Shown piece by piece: positions 13,576 to 24,799 of a stretch of 64,000 nucleotides of DNA (position 1 is its first letter; each line of letters begins with the position of its first letter). The notes beneath the pieces are model-generated. The model saw only the letters and a list, made by a program, of their open reading frames with translations, did no database searches and was not told the DNA's origin. The DNA is from Dryococelus australis (taxonomy: Eukaryota; Arthropoda; Insecta; Phasmatodea; Phasmatidae). The translations under genes and the position numbers were made by a program. The stretch spans positions 214,099,047 to 214,163,046 of the forward strand of contig CM056995.1 of the NCBI GenBank assembly GCA_029891345.1. Reading direction: 5' to 3'.

Positions 13576-14240
13576 ACTTAAAGGCAGATCGGAAAATCAT
13601 CAGAGACGATCGGCGTAGTCTCTCAAGTGATGCGAAAATCATTGGCGTAGACTGTGAAATTTCGGAAATTTGTGTTCTATGTCTTACAAATTAATCACTT
13701 GAGTAATAAACATTACAAAACAGGATGCCATTCTTCTTTTTGATCAGAAAATTTGTAATTACTGAATTAAGACACTGCCAACTTGAAAACAGGAATAATA
13801 TGTGGTATAGATGGTATATATCTTTGTGGTACAAACTTTTTTTTTACGGTATCTGGAATTATGATCAAGGGAAGACTATTGACCTTTTTTTTCCGGACTA
13901 ACAAGCTTTTCGATATATTAAGGCTCGACTTCACGTCTTATGCATAAATTCTTTGTGTCTGTGTCAGAATTTCATTTTCAGTAATTATTGAGAATTTATG
14001 ACTATAGAATATTTACAATTTTACGAGTCGTATAAGATTTTTGTAGTTATTTTTTATGCTGTAAAGTGTGTAAAATACACGTTACAATATAAAGAGTAGA
14101 AAAATATTGTAATATAATACTATTATGCTTTCTGTGTATAACATTTTATTTCATGACTGCACTGTAAAATAAAGCATACAATAACTTGTATAGTGGCATT
14201 TTTCAAAATTTTACTTTTCATTAACTTTAAAGCAGGAAAT
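13576..14240. other. AT-rich spacer
   Basis: This is AT-rich sequence downstream of the SINE. No gene, structured RNA or repeat end was recognised. Confidence 0.5.
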
Positions 14241-14309
14241 GAAAGAATCCGGCTTAGTGGATGACGCCGAGGCTTAACACTTGGTCATTTATAAATAAAT
14301 GAGGCGTGG

Positions 14310-14371
<62 letters not shown>

Positions 14372-14418
14372 ATATGTGTGTGTGTGTCTCGGCGTCATCC
14401 ACTACGTCGGATTCTTTC
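14241..14418. mobile_element. Fold-back MITE with ~30 bp arms and a TA-repeat core
   Basis: The left arm (14241-14271) contains TTAGTGGATGACGCCGAG. The right arm (14389-14418) is the reverse complement with two or three mismatches. The centre is a long (TA)n tract followed by (TG)n. The RNA or single strand would fold into a near-perfect hairpin. The ORF across it is just the repeat. Confidence 0.7.
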
Positions 14419-15994
14419 ATATATATAACCTACGGTGGTTTCTCTCGCTTTACAGACGTTCCTAGGAAGGCTATGCTTTAATCGTTAAAATTCCTGATAC
14501 ATGCCTCTTCTTCTAGCTACATCACCGGCTATGTACTCAAATGGATGCGTCTGTCAGCAAGACGTGCTCAAAATGTCCTCTAGTTTCTGAGTGTACGCCT
14601 GCACACGTAACTAACTGGTTATCTGACGCAATGAAATTGTTTCAGCTAGCAGCGTCAGCTGTGAAGTTGATTTAACTACATTGACTCCAAAGTCAATACA
14701 TTACCAAAATGTGCTCACTAACTAGAGTATACCCACTACAAATATATGATACAAGAAGTCTTGTTATGCGAAAAACTGCTAACATTGCGCGAATGTTTTC
14801 GTGGAATTTATGTGCTCTTTTGAGGTTTACTATCCACGTCCTACTTCTATACAGAATGGAAGCGACCCATTTCAATTCGCAACACCTGATATCAGCAGTA
14901 CATGCAGGCTGTCAGATACTGCAGATAACAGCAAACATGTTATTACTGAGTTTATTGCAACCTTATGATCTAGCAACAAGATTTTCTCACATCAGAATAA
15001 CATGGTAAGTAAATACAAGCGAAATTATTTTTAATTGGGCTAGTAATTGCAAACAAGTAGTCCTATTTTAAAACCGAACGTAAAGGGAAAATAAAGAATA
15101 ATTTTTATAAATTCACTTCAGTACTAATTTAACAAATGTACTCATTTTCATTAATATATGTTTCTACATTAATAAAAAAAATTGTTTAAATATTTTCCAA
15201 GGCACAAGCAAAGTAATATTTCTGAATGTTTTTGTTAACTAAGGATTTATTTTACACAACGTGCTTTAACTGTAGCGTCCAAGATATAAATAATTTGTTA
15301 TTAATGTATTTAATGTTAAACATATTTTAGCGAAATTTTATGTAGTGCAATAACGTTTATTTTGGTAGTGTCTGTAGTAATTTGTTTAATGTTCGCCATT
15401 TACTGTACTGACCTACTCTCGGCTGCAGCAATTCAAGGAAATCCTTTCTAATTGCATGCTAACATCTCTAAGGCATAGATCTGCAAAAATATCGGTCAGA
15501 AATGCACAGCTCCTGATGTATATGCCAAACTAGTTATGTACATACATAACTCAGCTTTCAAGTACTATTAACTCAGCAGTCGTAATGGTAATGGAAACAC
15601 ATTTTCTTCTCTAGTAACACTTTATGATATCGTGTATATTCCGCTCGTTTGATTTAGGACGAATCACAAAGACAGTAAATACTTCAGTATTAGTTTTAAG
15701 TGCGAAAATTATAGTGATATTTTATAGTCAAATTTTATAGCACTGTGTTAGCACAATCCATTAATATAAATATTTTGGAATTCATATTATTATTATTATT
15801 TATATTTACTTGCACAATGACATTATTAAGATAAGGAAGGTGAGAGTTTTATCTTGAGAACGCTGGTAGGTGCATAAAAACACGCAGTGTTTAAATATAA
15901 AATGGCTGATTTAGTAGCCTGGTGCGAAAAAAGGATAGGCCATAATAAATGCGTTCAGACACAACTTTAGAACAGCCACGCAGAAAGAACATAA
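14419..15994. other. AT-rich stretch, no gene recognised
   Basis: ORFs on both strands at 14693-15008 are overlapping 60-99 codon frames with no recognisable motif. The remainder is AT-rich, with an (ATT)n run near 15784. Confidence 0.5.
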
Positions 15995-16247
15995 TATGCT
16001 ATTCACGATAAAGTGAGCACTTTTGAAAGCCCCCCCCCCCCCCCCCAATTTGGAATAATCGTAAATAGATAAATTTTATTTTTGTCTTAGATGTTAACGT
16101 CTGAATGCCGTAGAATATACACACTGTGTTTAGTACTTAAATAGCAATATTTTTTTTAAAAAACGTGATTAAAGGATAAAAAACGGCTGAAAGAAGAAAA
16201 TAACTAGGGCTTCAAAAGTGCTCACTTTACCGTGAACAGTCTATAGC
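15995..16247. mobile_element. MITE, GGCTGTTCACGATAAAGTG terminal family, copy 2
   Basis: The left terminus is TATGCTATTCACGATAAAGT, followed by GAGCACTTTTGAAAGCC. The right terminus is GCTCACTTTACCGTGAACAG then TCTATA. A poly-C run follows the left end. The interior shares blocks with the copy at 59234 (a TACACACTGTGTTTA-type block and AACTAGGGCTTCAAAAGTG). Several family members have TATAGGC at one edge and GCCTATA at the other, consistent with a TA target duplication. That suggests, but does not prove, a Tc1/mariner-like transposase. Confidence 0.8.
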
Positions 16248-16436
16248 AATCATTTTAAGCCCTGAACTTGACAACTACTGCGTACAGGCAGTTTTGTCAC
16301 AGAGCAGTGAAGTACACAGAGGTGCATTCAGTGGCGTGGCGGTCCCTGTGATGTGGTCGTACCCATTCTCTGATTGGCTGCGCGGGGCTCTGGGAACGGA
16401 CCTCGTATCTGATTGGCTATTGCGTGGTGCGGAAAG

Positions 16437-17068
16437 TAGAGATGGGCGTTATTTAATGTAACGGTTTTTAAAAAATTGTTTCAATTTTGTAACAGGTTAC
16501 ACAAGTAACACGTTCCATTGTCTATACCGCTATTTTTGGAACGTCGCATGCGTAAAATAATTTTTTTTGGAAAAATGGTTTACTTTTGTTCCTAACCTAA
16601 CCTCGGATATAAAAACTATATTTTAACCAAATCAATACTTGAAGGCCGACATTTTCTATCAGAGAAGGTTATTTTTGTGAACAAATGTAATCGTAATCAT
16701 GTTATTTATATGTACATTACTGTAAATAACAGTTTCCCGCCAACAATGTAGACGGCTCTGTTCTGATTGGTCGCAGCCGCACAAGTTTCACTTACGTTTC
16801 GGCTGAAAACTGTGAGTTTGCGCATGCGTAAAAGTTCCTTTTTGGAACGTCTTGGTTTGCAACAGTGCGCATGCGCGAACGCTATTTCTTAAAACGCCAA
16901 GCCTTGGAACACTGAACAACGTAATCGTTATATTCCGGAACGTCAGGAGAAGCGAGAAATGTTTTACAGTAGCCTGTTACAAAATAACATGTTTCTGGAA
17001 CGTGGTACTTGTTTGGACATGGGACGATGGAAAACGTTCCACGAGAGTAACTGTTTGGCCCATCCCTA
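16437..17068. mobile_element. hAT-like MITE with 8 bp target-site duplication
   Basis: The termini are TAGAGATGGGC at 16437 and GCCCATCCCTA ending at 17068. They are flanked by TGCGGAAAG on the left and TGCGGAAG (17069-17076) on the right, an 8 bp duplication with one extra A. The subterminal regions carry repeated GGAACGT or ACGTTCC words and GCATGCG palindromes, as expected for hAT transposase binding sites. At 632 bp it has no transposase ORF. The frame open at 16852-17235 runs over its end and into the next SINE. Confidence 0.8.
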
Positions 17069-17102
17069 TGCGGAAGGTTTCCTACTTGTTGAGGGGGGGG
17101 GG

Positions 17103-17370
17103 GGGCACGTTTGCTGAGCGATCAGCACGCTCGCCTCCCACCAGGGCGAACTGGGCTCAATACCCGGCCGGGTTACCAGATTTTCGCAAGTGGGAATCGT
17201 GCCAGATGATGCCGTTGGTCGGCGGGTTTTCTTGAGTATCTCCCGTTTCTTTCTCATCTTCATTCCGACCCCCCCCCCCCCCATAATTCACTTCAGTCAC
17301 CCTCATCAGCTCTCAAGACCTCGCTGTGAAGGGCCGCCCAAATATTTTCACTCACTCACTCCTATTGGCT
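17103..17370 (+). mobile_element. tRNA-derived SINE, copy 2
   Basis: It starts just after a poly-G run. The A-box region is TTGCTGAGCGA (17111-17121) and the B box GGGCTCAATAC (17153-17163). The body shares CGTGCCAGATGATGCC and GGCGGGTTTTC with the other copies. The tail carries TCACCCTCATCAGCTCTCAAG and ends in short TCAC repeats. It is inserted 35 bp past the end of the hAT-like MITE. Confidence 0.8.
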
Positions 17371-17455
17371 GGGATACCGACATGCGACTAGCTTTCCAGG
17401 TGATGATTAGCGAACGGGCGTCCAGTGACGCCACTTTGATGGCGCGTGTGGCTGA

Positions 17456-17662
17456 AGAATGGAGAGATCAGGACGGCTCTAAACATAGAATTTTTGAGAG
17501 CCGATGAGTGTGAAGCGAGGTGAGTATGGAGCAGCGCAGGATCACAAGGGCGGGGGAAACGGGAGACCCCTAAGTAAACCCGCCGATCACCGTCATCGTC
17601 CGGCACGATTCCTAAATGCGAAAACCCGGGAGCAAGCCCTCCGGGGATCGAATCCGGTTCGC
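17456..17662 (-). mobile_element. tRNA-derived SINE, copy 3, head-truncated and inverted
   Basis: On the minus strand it begins near the B box (CGGATTCGATCCCCGG), has lost the A box, and runs through CGTGCCGGACGATGAC and GGCGGGTTTACTTAGG to the tail TCACACTCATCGGCTCTC. It lies tail to tail with copy 2, ~85 bp apart, so the pair can form an inverted-repeat hairpin. Confidence 0.8.
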
Positions 17663-17728
17663 CTTAATCGTTTTTCGCAATACTGCGATGCGATAAGCTG
17701 TAGATGTAGCCAATCAGAATAAAGCAGT

Positions 17729-18103
17729 CTGTTGACGCCGACCGACGGTTCATCTGCTTTGCAGGCAGCTGACGGCGACAGATGAGAAGAAGAAGAAAAA
17801 TTGTTGTTTACTTTGAGCACTGACGACTGAAAAAAGTAGTGCTGTGTTTTGAAAACAAATACACATTTGGCGCAAAGCAAACTTTCTATGTAAAAAAAAA
17901 AAAACCCTTTCTTTATATTTCTGTTTTCGTTCCAACGTACCAATTTTCCGCATGTCTTTTGTTCAACGTTCTGGCCAAAAACTTAAATTTCTTTCGCGAG
18001 AACGGTTGACAGCATTGCACCTATCGCCGATGCACCTATCGCCGACAAACTGTCGCATTATTGTCAAACCACAAATGGAATCGGTCGGCGATCGTCGGCG
18101 TCA
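17729..18103. mobile_element. Possible MITE with TTGACGCCGAC inverted ends
   Basis: GTTGACGCCGACCGACGG at the left and its approximate inverse, CGATCGTCGGCGTCAAACG, at the right bound ~375 bp without coding sequence. GCCGA words recur inside. The arms match imperfectly and no target duplication was confirmed. Confidence 0.35.
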
Positions 18104-18505
18104 AACGTATCACGTCCCATAGCTACGCAACACAACGCAGTATTGTGGAAAGCGATTTAGGTGGGAGGCGTGTAGTCTGAGGAACCACACCACCATCACG
18201 GCCCTCTTGTGTGTCTGGTACTTGCGGCTGTTTCACCGCCATGTTGAGCGATCTGGAGTTCTATCTCACTCATCGCGAACGAAGCTCAAACAATCACGCG
18301 GAAACAAACCACAGAAGAAACAACGCTCTGTGCTTAGGCGCGTCCTGCTTTGCTGCGTCTGCTAGCCGAGTAGTCGACAAGCTCTGGTGTGAAGCTTTGT
18401 GTCGCGGAGTCACCAGGTTGCGAAACAGCACACTTGGCAGCTGTCAGCGTTCTACTTTGGCTCCGGTTGTCCACAACAAACTCCCCTTCACACCGATGTT
18501 CTGAA

Positions 18506-19118
18506 TAGGGATGACGCGATAACATGAAAATATCGATACTGGGATCGACAGAATGGTATTGATACTCTTTTCGATACCGGTATCACAAGAAAAGCATCGA
18601 AACCGGTATAATATCAGTGCCAGTAATTTTTTTTTAAAATTAATTTGCTAATCTTCTAATTTTATAAAATATTTTTATATTTTTACATTCTTAATTATAC
18701 ATTTTTTTATATTCCAATACTTGATCGGTTTCTCATTTCGAGGTCTCTGCAGATTAATTTTTTATTTTTATTTCTGTTTAGTTGCTTTGAAAGATTACAG
18801 AGCGCAACACTTATCAATATTAGTTATATTTGGGCTTCGTTTTAATTAAATGACAAGTATATTACTGATGTGTACCTACTGGTTTTCAAATTATTATTTG
18901 ATGTAGAAAAACATATCTTTTTTTTTTCTGGGCCGCTTTGATTAAAAGGGTTCATAATTAACAGCTAGAAGTAATTCAGAAAAAAAAAAGTATCGGTATG
19001 GAATCACTTAGGGTAATGATATGACACTGGTAAAGTATCGAATTAAAAGCATCGCTTCCAAAATACCCGGTATCGAAAGGGAAGTATCGATACCAGTAGT
19101 ATGGCAACAACATCCCTA
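18506..19118. mobile_element. hAT-like MITE with TATCGATA-rich subterminal repeats and 8 bp TSD
   Basis: The termini are TAGGGATG (18506) and CATCCCTA (ending 19118). The flanks are GTTCTGAA (18498-18505) and GATCTGAA (19119-19126), an 8 bp target duplication with one mismatch, typical of hAT. Both subterminal zones carry clustered ATCGATAC and GGTATCGA words within ~120 bp of each end. The core is AT-rich with no transposase. At 613 bp it is non-autonomous. Confidence 0.85.
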
Positions 19119-19126
19119 GATCTGAA

Positions 19127-20260
19127 TTTCGCATGGCGCCGCGCCGCATATCGAAGCTGTCTTCGAATTACGGTCATAGCTTACTCGCGGTTTCTTCACA
19201 GTTTTAAAGCAAACCTTCGTAAAAACATCATATGTGTGATGTGTTCGGTTCTTTCCTAAATATTTCACATATTGAAAGTCTTTTGTACGTGTGTTAATAT
19301 AGAAGTACCTTATTTTTACTTAACCATTCCTGTCTCACTTAAATTTACGGTTTCAGGCGTTGCAAACAAAAAAATTTATAATGCGTGCGGTACTTAAGTC
19401 GGCACAACACCTGTTTCGCTGTCACAGCCAATGATCTGCAGGCTGTATGTTCCGCTTCAGTAATATGAACCAATTATGCCCTAGATCTGTAAAACGGTTT
19501 GCGAATCATTTACCCACAGGTAAGATTATTGGTCATTGAGTTTCGCAGTGCGCAGTACAGACCAAAAATTACCTACACGTACGTAATGTACACAAATGTG
19601 TACACTAGATATGTATGGGTTAAATGGACATTTTACTTGAATTATATTATTTCGCTTATATTTAATGTGAATAAAACAGAGATAAAAACCTGTGTTGGCA
19701 ACGCCTAGCAAGAAAAATTACTTGAGCAAAATAGTATTACATTGAGTGCGAACGAATCCGGTGCGTTCTCTCTTTGGTGTTGTTTTATGTGCTTGGTTAA
19801 GCTTTGTTTGCACGTGGCAGAGTAATATCCTGGACGTAGAACTTCAGCAGGGCTTCAGAAAAGCTGTAGGTGACCGCGAACAGCCTATACCTACTTTTTT
19901 CACATTCGCCGTGAAGGGACTGTCCTGATAACTCGACACTCGAAATGACCAAGGGAATTTTTCATTTAAAAAAGGAACAGTTTTAACTAGTACCTTTAAC
20001 GCGCAAAAGTCAGTATTGTTTAAATCAGACAAAATTTTCTCTGAACATGCAGAACAACTGAATACTAGTGGCAACTGCTGTCATAATTGTGACCTGAATT
20101 TGAATTGTACGACTTTAAAAGAGACGACACCCACACACACTGCAAGACATTACACTGTGCTCATCTCGGCAAGCGGTACATCAACTAACGCACTTGTTGA
20201 CGACTACCATCTGCCGGCATCAGCTGTAACTATCTGTAGCTAGCCTTTGACAAGAGTAAC
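19127..20260. other. No recognised gene
   Basis: The sequence is of mixed composition, with small ORFs on both strands at 19499-20243 and no recognisable motif. It may contain degraded repeats, but none can be delimited. Confidence 0.5.
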
Positions 20261-20772
20261 AGGGTTGAAAGATTGGGCGATTTGTCACCGTTGGGGCTAC
20301 TTCGAGCCAAAATTTGCGACCAATAATTACGAAAATGCGAATATTGCAATTTGGGCGATTTTTGTAATGAATTTGTGATATTTGGGCTACTTCGAATTAT
20401 TTACTTACTATTGTTTAACTTTTTGATTGTCAACAAGATATTTAATTCTCATAAATAAGAACAGTTTTTTAAATGACAACCACTATGGATAAAATTGAAG
20501 TGGGTCACTTGTTCAGACTCTTGTTACTCGCTGCAGACAATGAAGATGCGAATTGAATATCACGCGTCTGTTTATGCGTTTGATATACTTTTTTAATTTA
20601 GTGTAGGCCTATATGATTTTTTAATCTTAAAACAATTCATGTTTTATACTTGCATATAAGATATTACATTAAAATTTACAATATATTAAAAAAAAAAAAG
20701 TGCTTTTATTATAAAGTGTAATCAATCTGGGCGACAGTTAGGCGACTTCAATGAAAACAATCTGGCAACCCT
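20261..20772. mobile_element. hAT-like MITE with AGGGTTG...CAACCCT ends
   Basis: The ends are AGGGTTGAAAGATTGGGCGA on the left and, on the minus strand of the right end, AGGGTTGCCAGATTG followed by GTCGCCTAACTGTCGCCC. GGGCGA, GGCGAC and GGGCTAC words repeat near the ends. There is no ORF and no clear 8 bp duplication. Confidence 0.6.
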
Positions 20773-22004
20773 ACAAACGGGCCCGTGATCGCAGAAATGG
20801 AAAATTAATGGCACAGCGTTTATCAAGGTCCCCGTCTACCTAGAGCTTTTTCCCCAGATTGAGACCGAGAAGCGCGGGAGCGTTAAGGCCGACACTGCCA
20901 CGCAAATCAAGTGTGCCATCACCACTAGGCGTTAGGTTGTGAATCGGCATGTAAAGACTGTTCACAATAAAGTGAGTATTCTTGAAATCAACAGTAGAAA
21001 AAAGTCACTAGTAGTATGGGCGTGGGGGTTTCTCTTCACCTGGGATTAATTGAGGGACTGTCGGTTTGATTGAAAGTGTTATTCCTTAATCCGATCTAAT
21101 TCAAATGAAAAATTGAAGGTGTTAATCAAAAGGGTTAAAGTTGATTGAAAGGGTTAAATGTATTGAAAAGGGTTAATTTTTAATTCGAACAAAATTTTTT
21201 TTTCTTGATTTTGTACTTTTTCTTTCTTTCTTTTTGGGAACTGGTAGCAGGAGCTCTGTACGATGTTGATGCTGTGGTGTCCTGCAGGTGATTGCCCAGA
21301 GTGAGTGATGGGTTGCAATGTGTTGTATAGGTGTTGAGTGCAAGATTGTGCTACAGGACATGTTTCGTATTTTTTTCTAATTTTGATGTGTTTGTAGGGA
21401 TGTTGGTGGTAGATAAGAAATTTTTACGAATATGTTCAACACACGAGAGAATTTCAGTGTGTTTAAACGATTTCTAAGGGAGGCCTAAATGTAAATTTTG
21501 TGTTTTTTTTTTTTTTGGGATATATTGCTCGTAGACTGGGGTGGGAAATAGGCGACTTTGAAAGATGCGATTTACATGTTGGTATTGACAAACGATTGAT
21601 GACTGTTTCCGAATGTAATCAACAAAAGTGTTGTACGTATGAATAAATTAAACATACCGAATTTCAAATTTGAAATGACTACATGAATAATAAGTGCAAT
21701 TACTCCAGTCTGGAACTAAACGTAATGTGATTTTACTACCCCGAGCTTAGAAATATATTTTACATGAGAAAGAAGTATAACACAATTACGTGAGTATAGA
21801 ATTAACGATATACAACAAAATGTCTGTATAAATTAAATGAACAAGATATATATGTCGCCTCTCACACATACCTTACACATCCGTCTGCTTGTGAGACTGG
21901 CGAGGAGGAACATAATCCACACGTAAAAAAAAAGAATCCAATTAACACGCATAATAAAATTACACCTCTCCCAAAACATCTCTGTCCAGCTGCGAGCTCA
22001 TTGA

Positions 22005-22048
22005 AGCATTGAGTAGATTTTACATCGGGAGCCTGACAATATATACAT
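22005..22048 (-). promoter_or_regulatory. Second outward TATA plus initiator-like pair, left arm (distal)
   Basis: On the minus strand TATATATTGTC is followed ~33 bp later by CTCAATGC. The right arm has the counterpart, CATATATTTCC then CTCAGTGC, with the same spacing. About 265 bp separate this unit from the 22279-22315 unit. The two share flanking words (CTCCCTGACA/CTCCCAAAACA, TCTGTCCA), so the promoter-like segment appears tandemly duplicated. Confidence 0.4.
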
Positions 22049-22278
22049 GGAGTGCGTTCGGAGGCTGACAAGAGACTGAGGTTATAGCTACTCGGAAATA
22101 GGTGTGAATACAATTTGCGTGACAAATGGATAAAAATTATGTTTACAACCCACATAATAATATATAAATTAGACTAGTTGAATTTCTAACAGACATAAAA
22201 GAGAAAAAAAAAACACATAATAAAATGGCAGTAGGAGCTCCCTGACAACACATCTGTCCACCTCGGAGGTCACTCTAT

Positions 22279-22315
22279 GAATGAGTGGGATGTATGAATT
22301 GCGCCTGCTTATATA
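22279..22315 (-). promoter_or_regulatory. Outward TATA plus initiator pair, left arm (proximal)
   Basis: On the minus strand TATATAAG (22308-22315) is followed, with 33 bp spacing, by TCATTC (22279-22284), which fits the arthropod Inr consensus TCAKTY. The same pair and spacing are kept in the right arm (49038-49074). Transcription would run left, toward the outer tip. Confidence 0.5.
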
Positions 22316-22830
22316 CATGTAGTGTGGCCGGTGTCTTTAAGGCAACTGAGTAGAAATTTACGACTGAGAGAAAATCTACGAAGCTACTATTAATAATTTA
22401 ATTCGTCCTACAAGTATGTGAATATTAAAAGTGAGTTATTAAAAAATAACGCACATACTACAAATTTATTTTTCCGTAAATTCTGGTAAATAGAGCGCGC
22501 TTGTTAACACAAATGCGAGTTGAAATACATACTAAGTTTCGTATACCGAACACAGAAACGGGGTTTACACGACAAATGCACTATCACACGAAAATTTTAC
22601 TTTTTTTCCCCAATAAACTAGTTTTACATTAAAACGCATATATTATAAAACATTAATCGCGGCTACCACACTCTGAACCCCAGTGAAGTCGAGAGATCCA
22701 GTGTTGTGTCTATGTAGCGTGAGGATTGGCGAAGTACTAAGATGGCGGAAGTCCTAGAGAAACTTCAGCGTCGTTCTGCCCAAGGCCAACCTCCCTACAC
22801 CCCCACCTCCACCCCTCACCAGGGCGCGTT

Positions 22831-24340
22831 TGCAGAGAAATACTCAGTCCACGCACCCTGGTGTCGATCCAACACTGCAAGAACCTGTTTAGCGGCAAAC
22901 ACACCCTCCGCCCATACTGCCCAAGAACTGTCCCTTCCAACATGACGCTTATATCTGCCCTCCTCAAGGTCAGAAAGTGTTTTTTCGGTTGACTGCCCCT
23001 GTCTACGGAGGGCGCTATCGATTCAAAGCCACGCACTACCCCCTCTCTTACAGCACTCAAGTGACGTGTTTTTGGTATATCTCGGGAACTGACAGATGCC
23101 CCTCCCTTCATCACCAGAGCGCTGTCTCAGCTACGAACGGAGGCTTGGTTCAAGGTCAAAACGATGGTTTCCTTAGGGAGGCAGCAGCAGATTTTGAACT
23201 GACCTAGGCTATTTCCCCTCCTCCCTACAAACTGTTACTTTGGCTTGGAAACTGAAACTTCCTCCTATTTTTTTCGAGTCGCAAGAGGTTGGCGTATTCC
23301 CAACTAAATAAAATTTCACAAATACCACAAATAAAACTTTATTTTCCTCATTACTAAGAAATACATTTAAAATGTTTTTAACACACAATAAATTCAATTT
23401 AAAATGTAAACCATTTTGCACCAAACTCCCCCCTTTCCCCCCTCATGTTTCCATCAATCTTTATTCCCATTTCCAACAATCTTATTAGAAAGTTTAAACT
23501 TTATTTCTATTTTCCAACAACTTTTAACTAATACAATAGTGTATGTATATTGTGATAAGTTAAATATATAATCATCTACAAGAAAATAATTATCAATAGA
23601 TAATCTTACCCCAAATTATTTGTTTCAAAATATTCTACTTGCATAGAAGCATAGGTCAGACTCTTGCAAGTAGAAGAATTCATGTTTGTGACAGAGTTTA
23701 GTTTAATTTAAAAAAAAAAAACACTTTAAATATATTAATTTTTGTGTTTGTTTTCTTCACCAAACATATACGTGTTAGATCTTAAAGAGCTGTAATCTGC
23801 GTGTATGCAAAATTAAAGATTTTTTATATTTAAAATGTTTGTTGGATTCTGTTCGATGCAGGCGTAAATGTTTTAGCTGGAGAAACTTTCTTGTAGGCAC
23901 GGACAGTCAGAGGTCTTCTTGTACCTCCTTCTGTAAAGGTATTTGGAGCTAGCATTCAATATGTCCCCCTGAGATGTCACAACAGTTAACCAGAAGGCCG
24001 TTGTGTCTCTTACACCAACATTGAATTTAAGCAGTCAGAGTGAATGAAGGATTTAACCTGCTGCCTCATTTCTTTGCAAAAAAATTTATTCATTCCAGTG
24101 CAGGTTTCTTTCATGACATATAATTAGCCTGTTACCATCAAAGTTTAGATATAATTGAAAAAGAAAGTTTGTGGCATAAGGTATTAAAAAATTCAATAAC
24201 AAAACACACACTATTAATTTTTAAAATGAAAAAATTTATTATAAAATGTTCTTTTCTTTCCAAAAAAGATAATTCATAACACACAGCTTACTTAACATTC
24301 ATAAAACAATTTCTTTACATATTCACACCAAACATGGTAG
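22831..24340. other. Interior flank, no recognised gene
   Basis: A GC-richer part at 22831-23215 is open on both strands (125 codons on minus at 22737-23114) but shows no domain and overlaps the inverted-repeat boundary. Beyond it the sequence is AT-rich with A-runs and nothing recognisable. Confidence 0.5.
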
Positions 24341-24348
24341 TACTGAAA

Positions 24349-24690
24349 CCCATACAAGGTCTTTAATCAAAAATACCATCTTACATCTTAAAACTGCAAA
24401 AAAATTTTTATCACAACAGGGTATGTTATGACAAAAACATTAGACATTTTTAACATTGCGTGTGAAAGCCATACAAGCTCTTTAACAAAAAAACACCATC
24501 TTATGTCATAAAACTGCAAAAACAAAAAATTTCACAACAGAGTATGTTATGACAGAAAATCATTAGTCATTTATACTATTATGCATGAAAGCCATACACT
24601 CTCTTTAACCAAAAAACACCATCTTACACCATAAAACTGTCAAAATATATTATCACAACAGAGCATGTTATGAGAGAAAATCATTAGTCA
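24349..24690 (+). repeat. Tandem repeat, ~121 bp unit, about three copies
   Basis: Units start near 24351, 24470 and 24593. Each begins CCATACA(A/C)(G/T)CTCTTTAA-like, continues ACCATCTTA and AAACTGCAAAA, then CACAACAG(A/G)GTATGTTATGA. The copies differ by several substitutions, so this is an old array. Confidence 0.8.
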
Positions 24691-24799
24691 TTTTATGATT
24701 GAAATCATAAAGTTTATTAAAACTTTCCAACATTTACATGATAAATCATTAAATTTTTCATGAAATCATTAAACATTTTAATAAATTTCTTTATACTTT

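Larger units (their letters stand above)
20949..22830 (+). repeat. Left arm of the long inverted repeat
   Basis: Forward blocks match the reverse complement of 48560-50650 in order. Examples are the AAAGGGTTAAA-rich part (21121-21180), TTGCAATGTGTTGTATAGGT (21313-21332), GCGACTTTGAAAGATGCGAT (21552-21571), AACAAGATATATATG (21840) and TACTAAGATGGCGGAAG (22736). Homology stops within the CCTCCACCCCTC sequence near 22825. Small indels and substitutions are scattered throughout, which indicates an old duplication. It has no coding sequence of its own. Confidence 0.85.

Noticed and set aside
13309-13694. Overlapping 64-92 codon ORFs on both strands
   Set aside because: They coincide with the GC-rich tRNA-derived SINE; openness is explained by its composition.
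16030-16046. Poly-C run (also 17270 and poly-G at 17094 and 49611) as a regulatory tract
   Set aside because: Simple homopolymers of uncertain length at repeat edges; no supporting context.
22737-23114. 125-codon minus ORF at the inner edge of the left arm
   Set aside because: It is not conserved in the right arm and shows no motif.
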